Origin: Streptomyces stelliscabiei
GTDB lineage: Bacteria > Actinomycetota > Actinomycetes > Streptomycetales > Streptomycetaceae
Assembly: GCF_014873495.1 (NCBI RefSeq)
Contig: NZ_JADBGF010000001.1
Coordinates: forward strand, 1,674,001-1,738,000
Reading direction: 5' to 3'
Length of the DNA stretch: 64,000 nucleotides
The notes under the pieces were generated by a model that saw nothing but the letters and a program-made list of their open reading frames with translations, was not told the DNA's origin and did not search any database. The position numbers and the translations under genes are program-made. Below, piece by piece: positions 1 to 7,248 of this stretch. The stretch's first letter is position 1; every line of letters starts with the position of its first letter.

Positions 1-867
1 CTGGACGCGGTGGCCGGCATCCTGGCCCGCGGCGGCACGATCCTCGGTTCCTCCCGGGTCCAGCCCTCACATCTGCGCGACGGTGTGGCGCGGGCCAGGA
101 GCCATGTCGAGGAGCTGGGGCTCGACGCGATCATCCCCATCGGCGGTGAGGGCACGCTCAAGGCGGCCCGGCTGATGTCGGACAGCGGTCTGCCCGTCGT
201 GGGCGTGCCGAAGACCATCGACAACGACATCGCGGTCACGGACGTCACCTTCGGCTTCGACACGGCCGTCGGTGTGGCCACGGAGGCCCTGGACCGGCTG
301 AAGACGACCGCCGAGTCCCACCAGCGGGTCCTGGTCGTGGAGGTCATGGGCCGCCACACCGGCTGGATCGCGCTCCACTCCGGCATGGCGGCCGGCGCGC
401 ACGCCATCGTCGTACCGGAACGGCCCTTCGACATCGAGGAGCTGACCGCGAAGGTCGCCCAGCGGTTCTCGGCGGGCAAGCGGTTCGCGATCGTCGTCGC
501 CGCGGAGGGCGCGAAGCCCAGGGCCGGGTCGATGGACTTCGACGAGGGCGGCAAGGACATCTACGGTCACGAGCGCTTCGCGGGGATCGCGCGGCAGCTC
601 TCGGTCGAGCTGGAGCAGCGCCTCGGCAAGGAGGCACGGCCGGTGATCCTCGGGCATGTGCAGCGGGGCGGGACGCCGACCGCGTACGACCGGGTGCTCG
701 CCACGCGGTTCGGGTGGCACGCGGTGGAGGCCGTGCACCGGGGAGAGTTCGGGAACATGACCGCGCTGCGGGGCACCGACATCGTGATGGTGCCGCTCGC
801 CGAGGCCGTGGAGACGCTGAAGACGGTGCCCGAGGAGCGGTACGACGAGGCGGAGTGCGTGCTCTAG
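1..867 (+). CDS. pfkA: 6-phosphofructokinase (5' end outside window)
   Basis: Cytosolic glycolytic enzyme that phosphorylates fructose 6-phosphate. The first in-window codons are already inside the protein, so the N-terminus is missing and the apparent GTG at 10 is not the real start. Family motifs are visible in order: GGEGTL, the substrate loop PKTIDNDI with its catalytic Asp, the hexose-phosphate motif EVMGRHTGWIA, and LGHVQRGGTPTAYDR near the C-terminus. By family knowledge, Gly at the position equivalent to E. coli 104 (GGEG) predicts ATP use, while the Lys of PKTIDND, equivalent to 124, marks the actinobacterial type that is usually not allosteric. A strong hairpin follows at 897-926. 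Family confidence is very high; the phosphoryl donor is inferred. Confidence 0.96.
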   Translation: MDAVAGILARGGTILGSSRVQPSHLRDGVARARSHVEELGLDAIIPIGGEGTLKAARLMSDSGLPVVGVPKTIDNDIAVTDVTFGFDTAVGVATEALDRLKTTAESHQRVLVVEVMGRHTGWIALHSGMAAGAHAIVVPERPFDIEELTAKVAQRFSAGKRFAIVVAAEGAKPRAGSMDFDEGGKDIYGHERFAGIARQLSVELEQRLGKEARPVILGHVQRGGTPTAYDRVLATRFGWHAVEAVHRGEFGNMTALRGTDIVMVPLAEAVETLKTVPEERYDEAECVL

Positions 868-896
868 CGTGCCGCCGAGGACGCAGGAGTGAGGTA

Positions 897-926
897 CGCC
901 CCCGGTCGTGATCGCGACCGGGGGCG
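897..926 (+). terminator. Hairpin terminator after pfkA
   Basis: Perfect 12-bp inverted repeat CGCCCCCGGTCG / CGACCGGGGGCG with a 6-base loop, 29 bases after the pfkA stop. It has no long T run, as is usual for Streptomyces terminators. Confidence 0.75.
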
Positions 927-982
927 GTTCTAGTGTGGGGGCGGACAGACAGCACAACCCCCCACGAAGCAGGAGCCGGCGG

Positions 983-1927
983 ATGGACCACAGCGGGCAC
1001 GGTACGGGGCTTTCGCCCTTCACCCTGGGGCGGGGGCTCGCGTGGTCGGCCGACCCGTTCTTCCTCGTCGCCTGCCTGGTGGGGCTGGCCCTGTACGGCT
1101 GGGGCGTCGTGCGGCTCGTGCGGCGCGGGGACAAGTGGCCGGTGGGGCGGACCGTCGCCTACGTCGCGGGTGTGCTGCTGGTGATGCTGGTGACGTGCAC
1201 CGGACTCAACGACTACGGCATGGTCATGTTCAGCGTGCACATGGTCCAGCACATGGTCATCAGCATGGTGGCGCCGATCATGCTGCTGCTCGGGGCGCCG
1301 GTCACGCTGGCGCTGCGGGCGCTGCCGGTGGCGGGGAGGGGCCGCAAGGGGCTCCGCGAGCTGCTGCTGATGTTCCTGCACAGCTGGTACATGAAGATCG
1401 TCACGCACCCGGCGTTCACGATCCCGATGTTCATCGCGAGCCTGTACGGGCTGTACTTCACCCCGATCTTCGATTTCCTGATGGGATCGACCCTCGGGCA
1501 CATCGTGATGATGACCCACTTCCTGATGGTGGGCCTGTTCTTCTTCTGGCCGATCATGGGCGTGGACCCCGGCCCGCACCGCCCCGGCTATCTGATGCGG
1601 ATGCTGGAGCTGTTCGCAGGCATGCCGTTCCACGCGTTCTTCGGCATCGCGCTGATGATGGCGTCCACACCGATGGTGAAGACGTACGAGAACCCGCCCG
1701 CCTCCCTCGGCATCGACGCCCTCGCCGACCAGAACGCGGCCGGCGGGATCGCCTGGGCGTTCAGCGAGATCCCCTCGGTTCTGGTACTGCTCGCACTGCT
1801 CTTCCAGTGGTACGGCTCCGAGCAGCGGCAGGCCCGGCGCATGGACCGCGCGGCCGACCGGGACGGCGACAAGGAACTCGAGGCGTACAACGCCTATCTC
1901 GCCTCACTCGACGCACGCGGTCGCTGA
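983..1927 (+). CDS. CtaG-type cytochrome c oxidase assembly membrane protein
   Basis: Integral membrane protein of the caa3/CtaG family, linked to copper insertion or assembly of haem-copper cytochrome c oxidase. The ATG at 983 has AGGAG at 971-975 and begins MDHSGHGTGLSPFTLG, so it is preferred over an earlier in-frame codon at 908. About seven hydrophobic segments can be seen. Family-typical His/Met-rich stretches lie in or near them, such as SVHMVQHMVISMVAPIMLL and TLGHIVMMTHFLMVG, plausible copper contacts. The tail is charged and ends ASLDARGR. It is monocistronic between two hairpin or promoter regions. Copper delivery is family knowledge and was not seen directly. Confidence 0.88.
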   Translation: MDHSGHGTGLSPFTLGRGLAWSADPFFLVACLVGLALYGWGVVRLVRRGDKWPVGRTVAYVAGVLLVMLVTCTGLNDYGMVMFSVHMVQHMVISMVAPIMLLLGAPVTLALRALPVAGRGRKGLRELLLMFLHSWYMKIVTHPAFTIPMFIASLYGLYFTPIFDFLMGSTLGHIVMMTHFLMVGLFFFWPIMGVDPGPHRPGYLMRMLELFAGMPFHAFFGIALMMASTPMVKTYENPPASLGIDALADQNAAGGIAWAFSEIPSVLVLLALLFQWYGSEQRQARRMDRAADRDGDKELEAYNAYLASLDARGR

Positions 1928-1994
1928 GCCGCAATCCTCCGCCGGACCCCATTCTTTTGTTCGACCCCGAGACCGCACTTCTCCCCAATTCCCC

Positions 1995-2025
1995 TTGACC
2001 AGAAGGCTTTTCCTTTCAGTAGCAT
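1995..2025 (+). promoter_or_regulatory. Possible promoter of the PASTA lipoprotein gene
   Basis: TTGACC at 1995-2000 and TAGCAT at 2020-2025 resemble -35 and -10 hexamers, in a locally AT-richer stretch about 60 bases before the start at 2087. The 19-base spacer is longer than ideal, so this is tentative. Confidence 0.3.
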
Positions 2026-2086
2026 GATGTCTGAGCCCCGCTTCCGTTCCGCGGGGTGACAGGGGAAACCGCCGGGGGGAGCGGTC

Positions 2087-3742
2087 ATGACAATCAACGC
2101 ATGCTTGCCGACGCGCACACCTTTACACTTACGAACACGCTTACGAATTACGGGGAAATCGACTGCCCGGCGGATCGCCGTCCTTCTCGTCGGCGCGATG
2201 ATCCTCAGCGGTTGCGGCGACTCGGCCCCGTCCCTGCTCGCGGTGAAGGCGGTGGCCGCGGGGGTCGCCTCCCTCGCCCCCTTCTTCGACGAGGGCGAAC
2301 GGCTGGGCCGGGACGAACCCCGGCTGACGTCCCTGGAGCCGCACAGCGGTCTGCAGCAGGGCAACGCACCCGGCCTGTACGGGGGCACGCAGAAGCCCAA
2401 GGTCTGCGACGTGCGCAAGCTGGAGGATTTCCTCACCGCACCGGAGAACAGGAAAAAGGCTCAGGAATGGGCCCGTGTCACCGGTGTCGATGTCGATGGC
2501 ATCGGACGTTATCTCGACGAACTCACCCCTGTTCTCCTGCGCCACGACACCCTCGTGAAGAACCACGACTACAAGAAGGGCAAAGCTGTTCCCTTCGACG
2601 CGTTGCTGGAAGCCGGTATCGCGGTTCTGGTCGACGATCAGGGTGTGCCCGCCGTGAAGTGCAGTTGCGGAAATCCTCTCCGCGCGTTCGACGCGGACCC
2701 CGCACGCATCGAGGTGAAGTTCCCGGGCGACAGGAAGTGGAAGGGCTACGACAAGTCCGGGATGGTCGTCGTGGAACCCGCCCCCGGGCAGCTCAAGGAG
2801 ATCAAGCTCGTCGACGTCGAGGACCCGGGCCGGGGCATCAGCCGTGAGGTCGGCACCACGGGCGAGTCCGACACGACGTTCGACACACGGGCCCGGCAGG
2901 CCGTGCCGAAGGTGCGGGGGATGACCTTCGACGAGGCGAGCGCGGCCATGGCGGACAAGGGGCTGGCGGTGACGGTCGCCGGGGAGACGCTGCCGCCGGG
3001 CGACACGCCGGTGACGGGGTCCAGCCCCGGACCGGGCACCGAGCTGGAGTTCGGCACCGCGGTGGCCCTGCGGGTGGACCGGCCGGGCGGAACGGCCGAC
3101 GGGAACACCGGGGACTCTGAACCCGCGTCGGGGTCGGGGTCGGAAGCAGGCTCCGGGGCCGGGGCGGGGCCCTCGGACTCGGGCTCAGGCACGGGCACGG
3201 GCACGGGTGCCGTGAGGCCCGGGCCGACCGGGCCCTCGGAGACGGGCGATTCGTCGGCCGGCGGATCTCCGTCGGAGAGCGGGTCGAGGCCGACGGACGG
3301 GAACACGACGCCGTCGGGCGGGGAGTCCTCCTCGTCGGGCGGTGGGTCGTCGGGCGGTGGGTCGGCCGGCACCGGGTCGGCGGACGGCGGGTCGTCACCC
3401 CCCGAGTCGGTCGCTCCCCCGTCGGCGGGCGGCACCACGCTGGTGCCGTCGCCGTCCGCGTCCTCCGAGAGGGCCGTGCCGGAACCCGATCCCCCGCCGA
3501 GTCCGTCCGCTCCCTCCTCGGCGCCCGAGTCGTCCACGTCGAGCAGAACGCCGCCCCCTCCCGAGCCCGAGCCGGATCCCGATCCGGTCCCTCCGGAGGA
3601 CAGTGCCCCGCCCACCGACGGGTCCACGACGAGCGATCCGGAACCGCTCGGTGGTGCCCCGGACCCGGCGGGCGGGCCGGACGACCCGGGGGGTCCGGAC
3701 CTCCCCGTCGACGACCCCGCCCAGCTGCCCGTACGGATCTGA
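2087..3742 (+). CDS. Lipoprotein with DUF6777-like and PASTA domains and a Pro/Ser/Gly-rich tail
   Basis: Exported lipoprotein of 551 residues. A long basic leader ends in a hydrophobic stretch and a lipobox (MILSGCGDS), so the mature protein would start at that Cys and be anchored outside the membrane. Residues about 80-260 match my memory of the Streptomyces DUF6777 family and include a CSCG pair. Residues about 262-325 read as one PASTA repeat (VPKVRGMTFDEASAAM, then GSSPGPGTELEFGTAVALRV), a module that binds muropeptide or beta-lactam-like ligands in PknB-type kinases. The last 220 residues are low-complexity Ser/Gly/Pro, likely a cell-wall-spanning spacer. The gene stops 16 bases before a Ser/Thr kinase gene, so co-transcription and a shared sensing role are likely. 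Function is otherwise unknown. Confidence 0.8.
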   Translation: MTINACLPTRTPLHLRTRLRITGKSTARRIAVLLVGAMILSGCGDSAPSLLAVKAVAAGVASLAPFFDEGERLGRDEPRLTSLEPHSGLQQGNAPGLYGGTQKPKVCDVRKLEDFLTAPENRKKAQEWARVTGVDVDGIGRYLDELTPVLLRHDTLVKNHDYKKGKAVPFDALLEAGIAVLVDDQGVPAVKCSCGNPLRAFDADPARIEVKFPGDRKWKGYDKSGMVVVEPAPGQLKEIKLVDVEDPGRGISREVGTTGESDTTFDTRARQAVPKVRGMTFDEASAAMADKGLAVTVAGETLPPGDTPVTGSSPGPGTELEFGTAVALRVDRPGGTADGNTGDSEPASGSGSEAGSGAGAGPSDSGSGTGTGTGAVRPGPTGPSETGDSSAGGSPSESGSRPTDGNTTPSGGESSSSGGGSSGGGSAGTGSADGGSSPPESVAPPSAGGTTLVPSPSASSERAVPEPDPPPSPSAPSSAPESSTSSRTPPPPEPEPDPDPVPPEDSAPPTDGSTTSDPEPLGGAPDPAGGPDDPGGPDLPVDDPAQLPVRI

Positions 3743-3758
3743 ACCTCGGGAGTGACCG

Positions 3759-5714
3759 ATGCACTCAGAAGCACCGGAGTCGGGGGTCGGCCGGATCATC
3801 GCCGACCGCTATCACCTGCTGAACCGGCTGGGCAGCGGCGGCATGGGCCATGTCTGGCTGGCGCACGACCGCCGGCTGGACTGCGAGGTGGCGCTCAAGG
3901 AGATCGTGTTCCGCAGTCCGGGCGAGGCCGAGCGGGAGCGCACGGCCCGGGTGGCCCGCGCCCGCGCCGAGGCCCGGCACGCCGCCGGGCTGCGCGCCCA
4001 CCCGAACGTGGTCACCGTGCACGACGTCCTGGAACACGACGCACTGCCGTGGATCGTCATGGAGTACGTGCCGGGCGCCCTCGATCTGAAGGCGCTCGTC
4101 GACCTTCGCGGCGCCCTCGCTCCCGCCGAGTGCGCCCGGATCGGGCTGGCCGTGCTGGACGCGCTGACCGCCGGGCACGACCGCGGCATCATGCACCGGG
4201 ACGTCAAGCCGGCCAACATCCTGCTCGCCCCGGACCGCGCCGGATCGCCGTACGCCCGCGTCCTCCTCACCGACTACGGCATCTCCGTCCAGCCCGACAC
4301 CCAGGAGACCCGGCACACGCGGTCGCACGTCCTGGTCGGGACCGCCGCCTACCTCGCGCCCGAGCGGGCGCAGGGCGGGCCGCCGACCGCCGCGTCCGAC
4401 CTGTTCTCACTGGGCTGCACGCTCTACCACGCCGTCGAGGGGTACGGGCCGTTCGACCGCGACTCCGAGATCGCGGCGCTGACCGCGATCGTCCTCGACG
4501 ACCCGCGTCCCATGATGCGGGCCGGTGCGCTGGAGGCGGTGCTGGCGGCCATGCTCGCCAAGGATCCCGTGCGCCGGATCACGGCGACCGAGACCGAGGC
4601 GGCGCTCTCCGTGATCGTCACGCCCCAGGACCACACCCACCCCGCGCCCGACCTCGGCTCACGACCGCAGTGGGCGAACGAGCCCTCGTACACCGCCGAG
4701 CCGGAGGTTCCCGTCCTCCCCCGGGGCGCGCACGAGACGCCGTGGAACACGTCGTCGGGGGTGCCCGGCAGGCCGGACGTCTGGTCCCCGGCGGAGCACC
4801 GGTCCGCCGGGGACCAGGGCCTCGGTCCTCGACGGCCCGGCGGCGCCGGCGGGCGCTCCCGGCGGCACGGTGGCCGGGCCCTCCTCGCGGGCGTGGCCAC
4901 CGCCCTCGGGCTGGCGCTGGTGGCCGGCGGGGTCTGGTCCGCCGTGCGGAACCTGAGGGACCTCCCGGGTGGACTGGGCGGCAGCGGTGACACCCTGAGC
5001 GCGGAACTGCCCTACGGGCCGGCCGTGGGGCTGGTGGAGCCGTTGCAGGACGGCGACTGCGTGGACGTCACCTGGGCCGGCACGCCCTTCTCGGACGCCG
5101 CCCGGCTGCGGCTCGTGCCTGCCTGCACGGGGCGCACGATGGACGGCCAGGTGATGGCCTCCTACGAGGCCTCCTCCGCCGAGGACGCCAGGACGGGTGG
5201 CGCCGACCGGTGCGATCAGCTCACGGTGGAGGCGCGCGAGAAGCTCGTGGGCGTCCGGACCTACGCCGTCCTGCCGACCGCCGACGGGTTCGACGCCGCC
5301 CGGCATCGGGTCGCCTGTCTGCTGGTGGGCGAGCGCAGGCCGGTCTACGGACCGCTCGGCGCGTACCGGACGGTGGGAGAGACGGTCATCGCCGACGTGG
5401 CCACCCTGCAGAAGCAGGACTGTCTCGACCCGATCTCCGACAACACGATCCGGCTGGTCTCCTGCCAGGACAGCCATGGGCAGAAGGTCCTCGGCTTCCA
5501 CGAGATGGGTGCCGGGATCACGTACGACAAGGCGCAGGACACAGCGCTCGCGGCCTGCGTGAAGAACCTGCCGCCGCGGCAGTACGGCCATGAGCCCGGC
5601 GTGACCGCTTCCGGCTTCTGGATCAGCGAGGACGGTTGGAAAAAGGGCGCGCATTTCGTCGTCTGCACTGTCATTTCCGGTAGTGGGGGCACCATGGAGG
5701 GAGAAGAAGCCTGA
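3759..5714 (+). CDS. Membrane Ser/Thr protein kinase with duplicated septum-formation-like sensor region
   Basis: PknB-type kinase of 651 residues. Cytoplasmic catalytic domain at residues about 15-285: Gly loop LGSGGMG, catalytic Lys in VALKEI, catalytic loop HRDVKPANIL, and APE-like AYLAPERA. The metal-binding motif is DYG instead of DFG, a tolerated variant. A Pro-rich juxtamembrane part leads to one membrane helix at about residues 370-392. The external region of about 250 residues holds two related Cys-containing halves (DGDCVDVTW and QDCLDP, each with later paired Cys), resembling septum-formation/DUF4190-type extracellular domains. It has no PASTA repeats of its own, but the gene 16 bases upstream encodes a lipoprotein that does. 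Ligand and targets are unknown. Confidence 0.92.
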   Translation: MHSEAPESGVGRIIADRYHLLNRLGSGGMGHVWLAHDRRLDCEVALKEIVFRSPGEAERERTARVARARAEARHAAGLRAHPNVVTVHDVLEHDALPWIVMEYVPGALDLKALVDLRGALAPAECARIGLAVLDALTAGHDRGIMHRDVKPANILLAPDRAGSPYARVLLTDYGISVQPDTQETRHTRSHVLVGTAAYLAPERAQGGPPTAASDLFSLGCTLYHAVEGYGPFDRDSEIAALTAIVLDDPRPMMRAGALEAVLAAMLAKDPVRRITATETEAALSVIVTPQDHTHPAPDLGSRPQWANEPSYTAEPEVPVLPRGAHETPWNTSSGVPGRPDVWSPAEHRSAGDQGLGPRRPGGAGGRSRRHGGRALLAGVATALGLALVAGGVWSAVRNLRDLPGGLGGSGDTLSAELPYGPAVGLVEPLQDGDCVDVTWAGTPFSDAARLRLVPACTGRTMDGQVMASYEASSAEDARTGGADRCDQLTVEAREKLVGVRTYAVLPTADGFDAARHRVACLLVGERRPVYGPLGAYRTVGETVIADVATLQKQDCLDPISDNTIRLVSCQDSHGQKVLGFHEMGAGITYDKAQDTALAACVKNLPPRQYGHEPGVTASGFWISEDGWKKGAHFVVCTVISGSGGTMEGEEA

Positions 5715-5728
5715 GGAAGGGTGTTGCG

Positions 5729-5884
5729 ATGCCCGGTTCTACGAAGGCCATGGGGGTGCTCACCGTCGGTGGGCTGGTCGCGGTGACGGCCTACTCGGTG
5801 GCGCTCGGCAGTAATGGCTGGCTGTGGTTCGGATGGGTCTTCCTGGGCCTGCTGACGCTGGGGATGGTGGCGTCGCGCACCTGA
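5729..5884 (+). CDS. 51-residue two-helix membrane protein
   Basis: Small reading frame starting ATG at 5729, 14 bases after the kinase stop, with GGAAGG at 5715-5720 as ribosome site. The product begins MPGSTKAMGVLTVGG and ends MVASRT. It has two hydrophobic segments (GVLTVGGLVAVTAYSVAL and WLWFGWVFLGLLTLGMV) joined by a short GSNGW loop. No family was recognised. Position suggests it is the last gene of the kinase operon and might be a kinase-associated membrane peptide, which is inference only. Confidence 0.65.
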   Translation: MPGSTKAMGVLTVGGLVAVTAYSVALGSNGWLWFGWVFLGLLTLGMVASRT

Positions 5885-5907
5885 GGCTCACGCGCCGTGA
5901 GCCTCAG
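5881..5907. terminator. Bidirectional terminator overlapping two stop codons
   Basis: Perfect 11-bp stem CTGAGGCTCAC / GTGAGCCTCAG with a 5-base loop. It includes the TGA of the small + strand gene (5882-5884) and the stop of the - strand sensor kinase (5904-5906), so it can serve both convergent transcripts. Confidence 0.75.
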
Positions 5908-7136
5908 GCCCGGGGAATTCCCCCGTCCGGGTGTACGCCCGGCTGGTATTTGGGCAGCCGGGCGGTGATCTTCATGCCCGCGCCGACCGCGGTCTCGATG
6001 ACGAGGCCGTGGTCGTCGCCGTAGACCTGGCGCAACCGCTCGTCGACGTTGCTGAGGCCGATGCCGCCCGAGGGGCTGGTGTCGCCGGCCAGGATGCGGC
6101 GGAGCACCTCCGGTTCCATGCCGACGCCGTCGTCCTCGATGACGACGAGCGCCTCCGCTCCCGCGTCCTGGGCGGTGATGCTGATGTGGCTCTTGCCCGC
6201 GGCCGGCACCGTCCTGCCCTCCAGTCCGTGCTTCACCGCGTTCTCCACGAGGGGCTGGAGGCAGAGGAAGGGCAGGGTGACCGGGAGCACCTCGGGGGCT
6301 ATCTGGAGCGTGACCGAGAGCCGGTCGCCGAAGCGGGCCCGGACCAGCGCCAGGTAGTGGTCGATGGCGTGGAGTTCGTCGGCGAGGGTGGTGAAGTCGC
6401 CGTGTCTGCGGAACGAGTAGCGGGTGAAGTCGGCGAATTCCAGCAGGAGTTCACGGGCGCGCTCGGGGTCGGTGCGGACGAACGAGGCGATCACCGCGAG
6501 CGAGTTGAAGATGAAGTGCGGGGAGATCTGGGCGCGCAACGCCTTGATCTCGGCCTCTATCAGGCGGGTGCGGGACTGGTCGAGGTCGGCCAGTTCGAGT
6601 TGGACGGAGACCCAGCGGGCCACCTCGCCCGCCGCCCGGACGAGGACGGCGGACTCGCGGGGCGCGCAGGCGACGAGTGCCCCGTGGACGCGGTCGTCGA
6701 CCGTCAGGGGGGCGACGACGGCCCAGCGCACCGGGCAGTCGAGGATGTCGCAGGTCAGCGGGAAGGCCTCGCCGCGGCCGGTCTCCAGGGGACCCGCCAG
6801 CCTGCCCATGATCTCGGCGCGATGGTGTTCGGCCACGCCCTCCCAGGCGAGGACCGACTCGTGGTCGGTGAGGCACAGCGCGTCCGTGCCGAGCAGGGTG
6901 CGCAACCGCTTCGCGGATCTTCGGGCGGTCTCCTCGGTGAGGCCGGCTCGCAGCGGGGGCGCGGCGAGGGTGGCGGTGTGCAGGGTCTGGAAGGTGGCGT
7001 GCTCGACGGGCGTGCCGAGTCCGCCGAGGCTGCTGCGCGGGCGGGCCGTACGGCGGCCGAGCCAGAACCCGGCCGCGAGCACCGGGAGCAGGGCCACGCA
7101 GAACCCCGCGAGGAACCCGGTCACTTCAGCGCTCAT
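5904..7136 (-). CDS. LytS/YpdA-type sensor histidine kinase
   Basis: Membrane sensor kinase of 410 residues, last gene of the minus-strand operon that begins with a LytTR regulator. One N-terminal membrane helix (VTGFLAGFCVALLPVLAAGF) is followed by a GAF-like region (about residues 60-190). Then comes the His_kinase domain with phospho-acceptor His in ISPHFIFNSLAVIASFV, and a HATPase_c with N-box PLVENAVKHGLE and G boxes (EDDGVGM, GGIGLSNVDERL). In this family such kinases pair with LytTR regulators, and the one encoded at 9454-10221 is the obvious partner. A single membrane helix rather than the 5TM-LytS sensor means the signal may be sensed in the cytoplasm. The ATG at 7136 is the only sensible start. 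Confidence 0.93.
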   Translation of the reverse strand: MSAEVTGFLAGFCVALLPVLAAGFWLGRRTARPRSSLGGLGTPVEHATFQTLHTATLAAPPLRAGLTEETARRSAKRLRTLLGTDALCLTDHESVLAWEGVAEHHRAEIMGRLAGPLETGRGEAFPLTCDILDCPVRWAVVAPLTVDDRVHGALVACAPRESAVLVRAAGEVARWVSVQLELADLDQSRTRLIEAEIKALRAQISPHFIFNSLAVIASFVRTDPERARELLLEFADFTRYSFRRHGDFTTLADELHAIDHYLALVRARFGDRLSVTLQIAPEVLPVTLPFLCLQPLVENAVKHGLEGRTVPAAGKSHISITAQDAGAEALVVIEDDGVGMEPEVLRRILAGDTSPSGGIGLSNVDERLRQVYGDDHGLVIETAVGAGMKITARLPKYQPGVHPDGGIPRA

Positions 7137-7205
7137 CGCTCACCTCCTGCAACTGGTACACCGCTCACCGCTCGTGGGTTCCCTTCCGCCGGTCCTCGTG
7201 CCGGC

Positions 7206-7240
7206 CCCGCCGGCCCTGTCAGACCCGCCGGCCCTGTCAG
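7206..7240. repeat. Two copies of an 18-bp period repeat
   Basis: CCCGCCGGCCCTGTCAG occurs at 7206-7222 and 7224-7240, in the 112-base spacer between the symporter and sensor kinase genes. It looks like simple replication slippage. No function seen. Confidence 0.6.
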
Positions 7241-7248
7241 CCCGGTCC

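Noticed and set aside
67..1134. Long minus-strand frame opposite pfkA
   Set aside because: His/Arg/Pro-rich mirror of the pfkA codons with no domain; typical antisense frame in GC-rich DNA.
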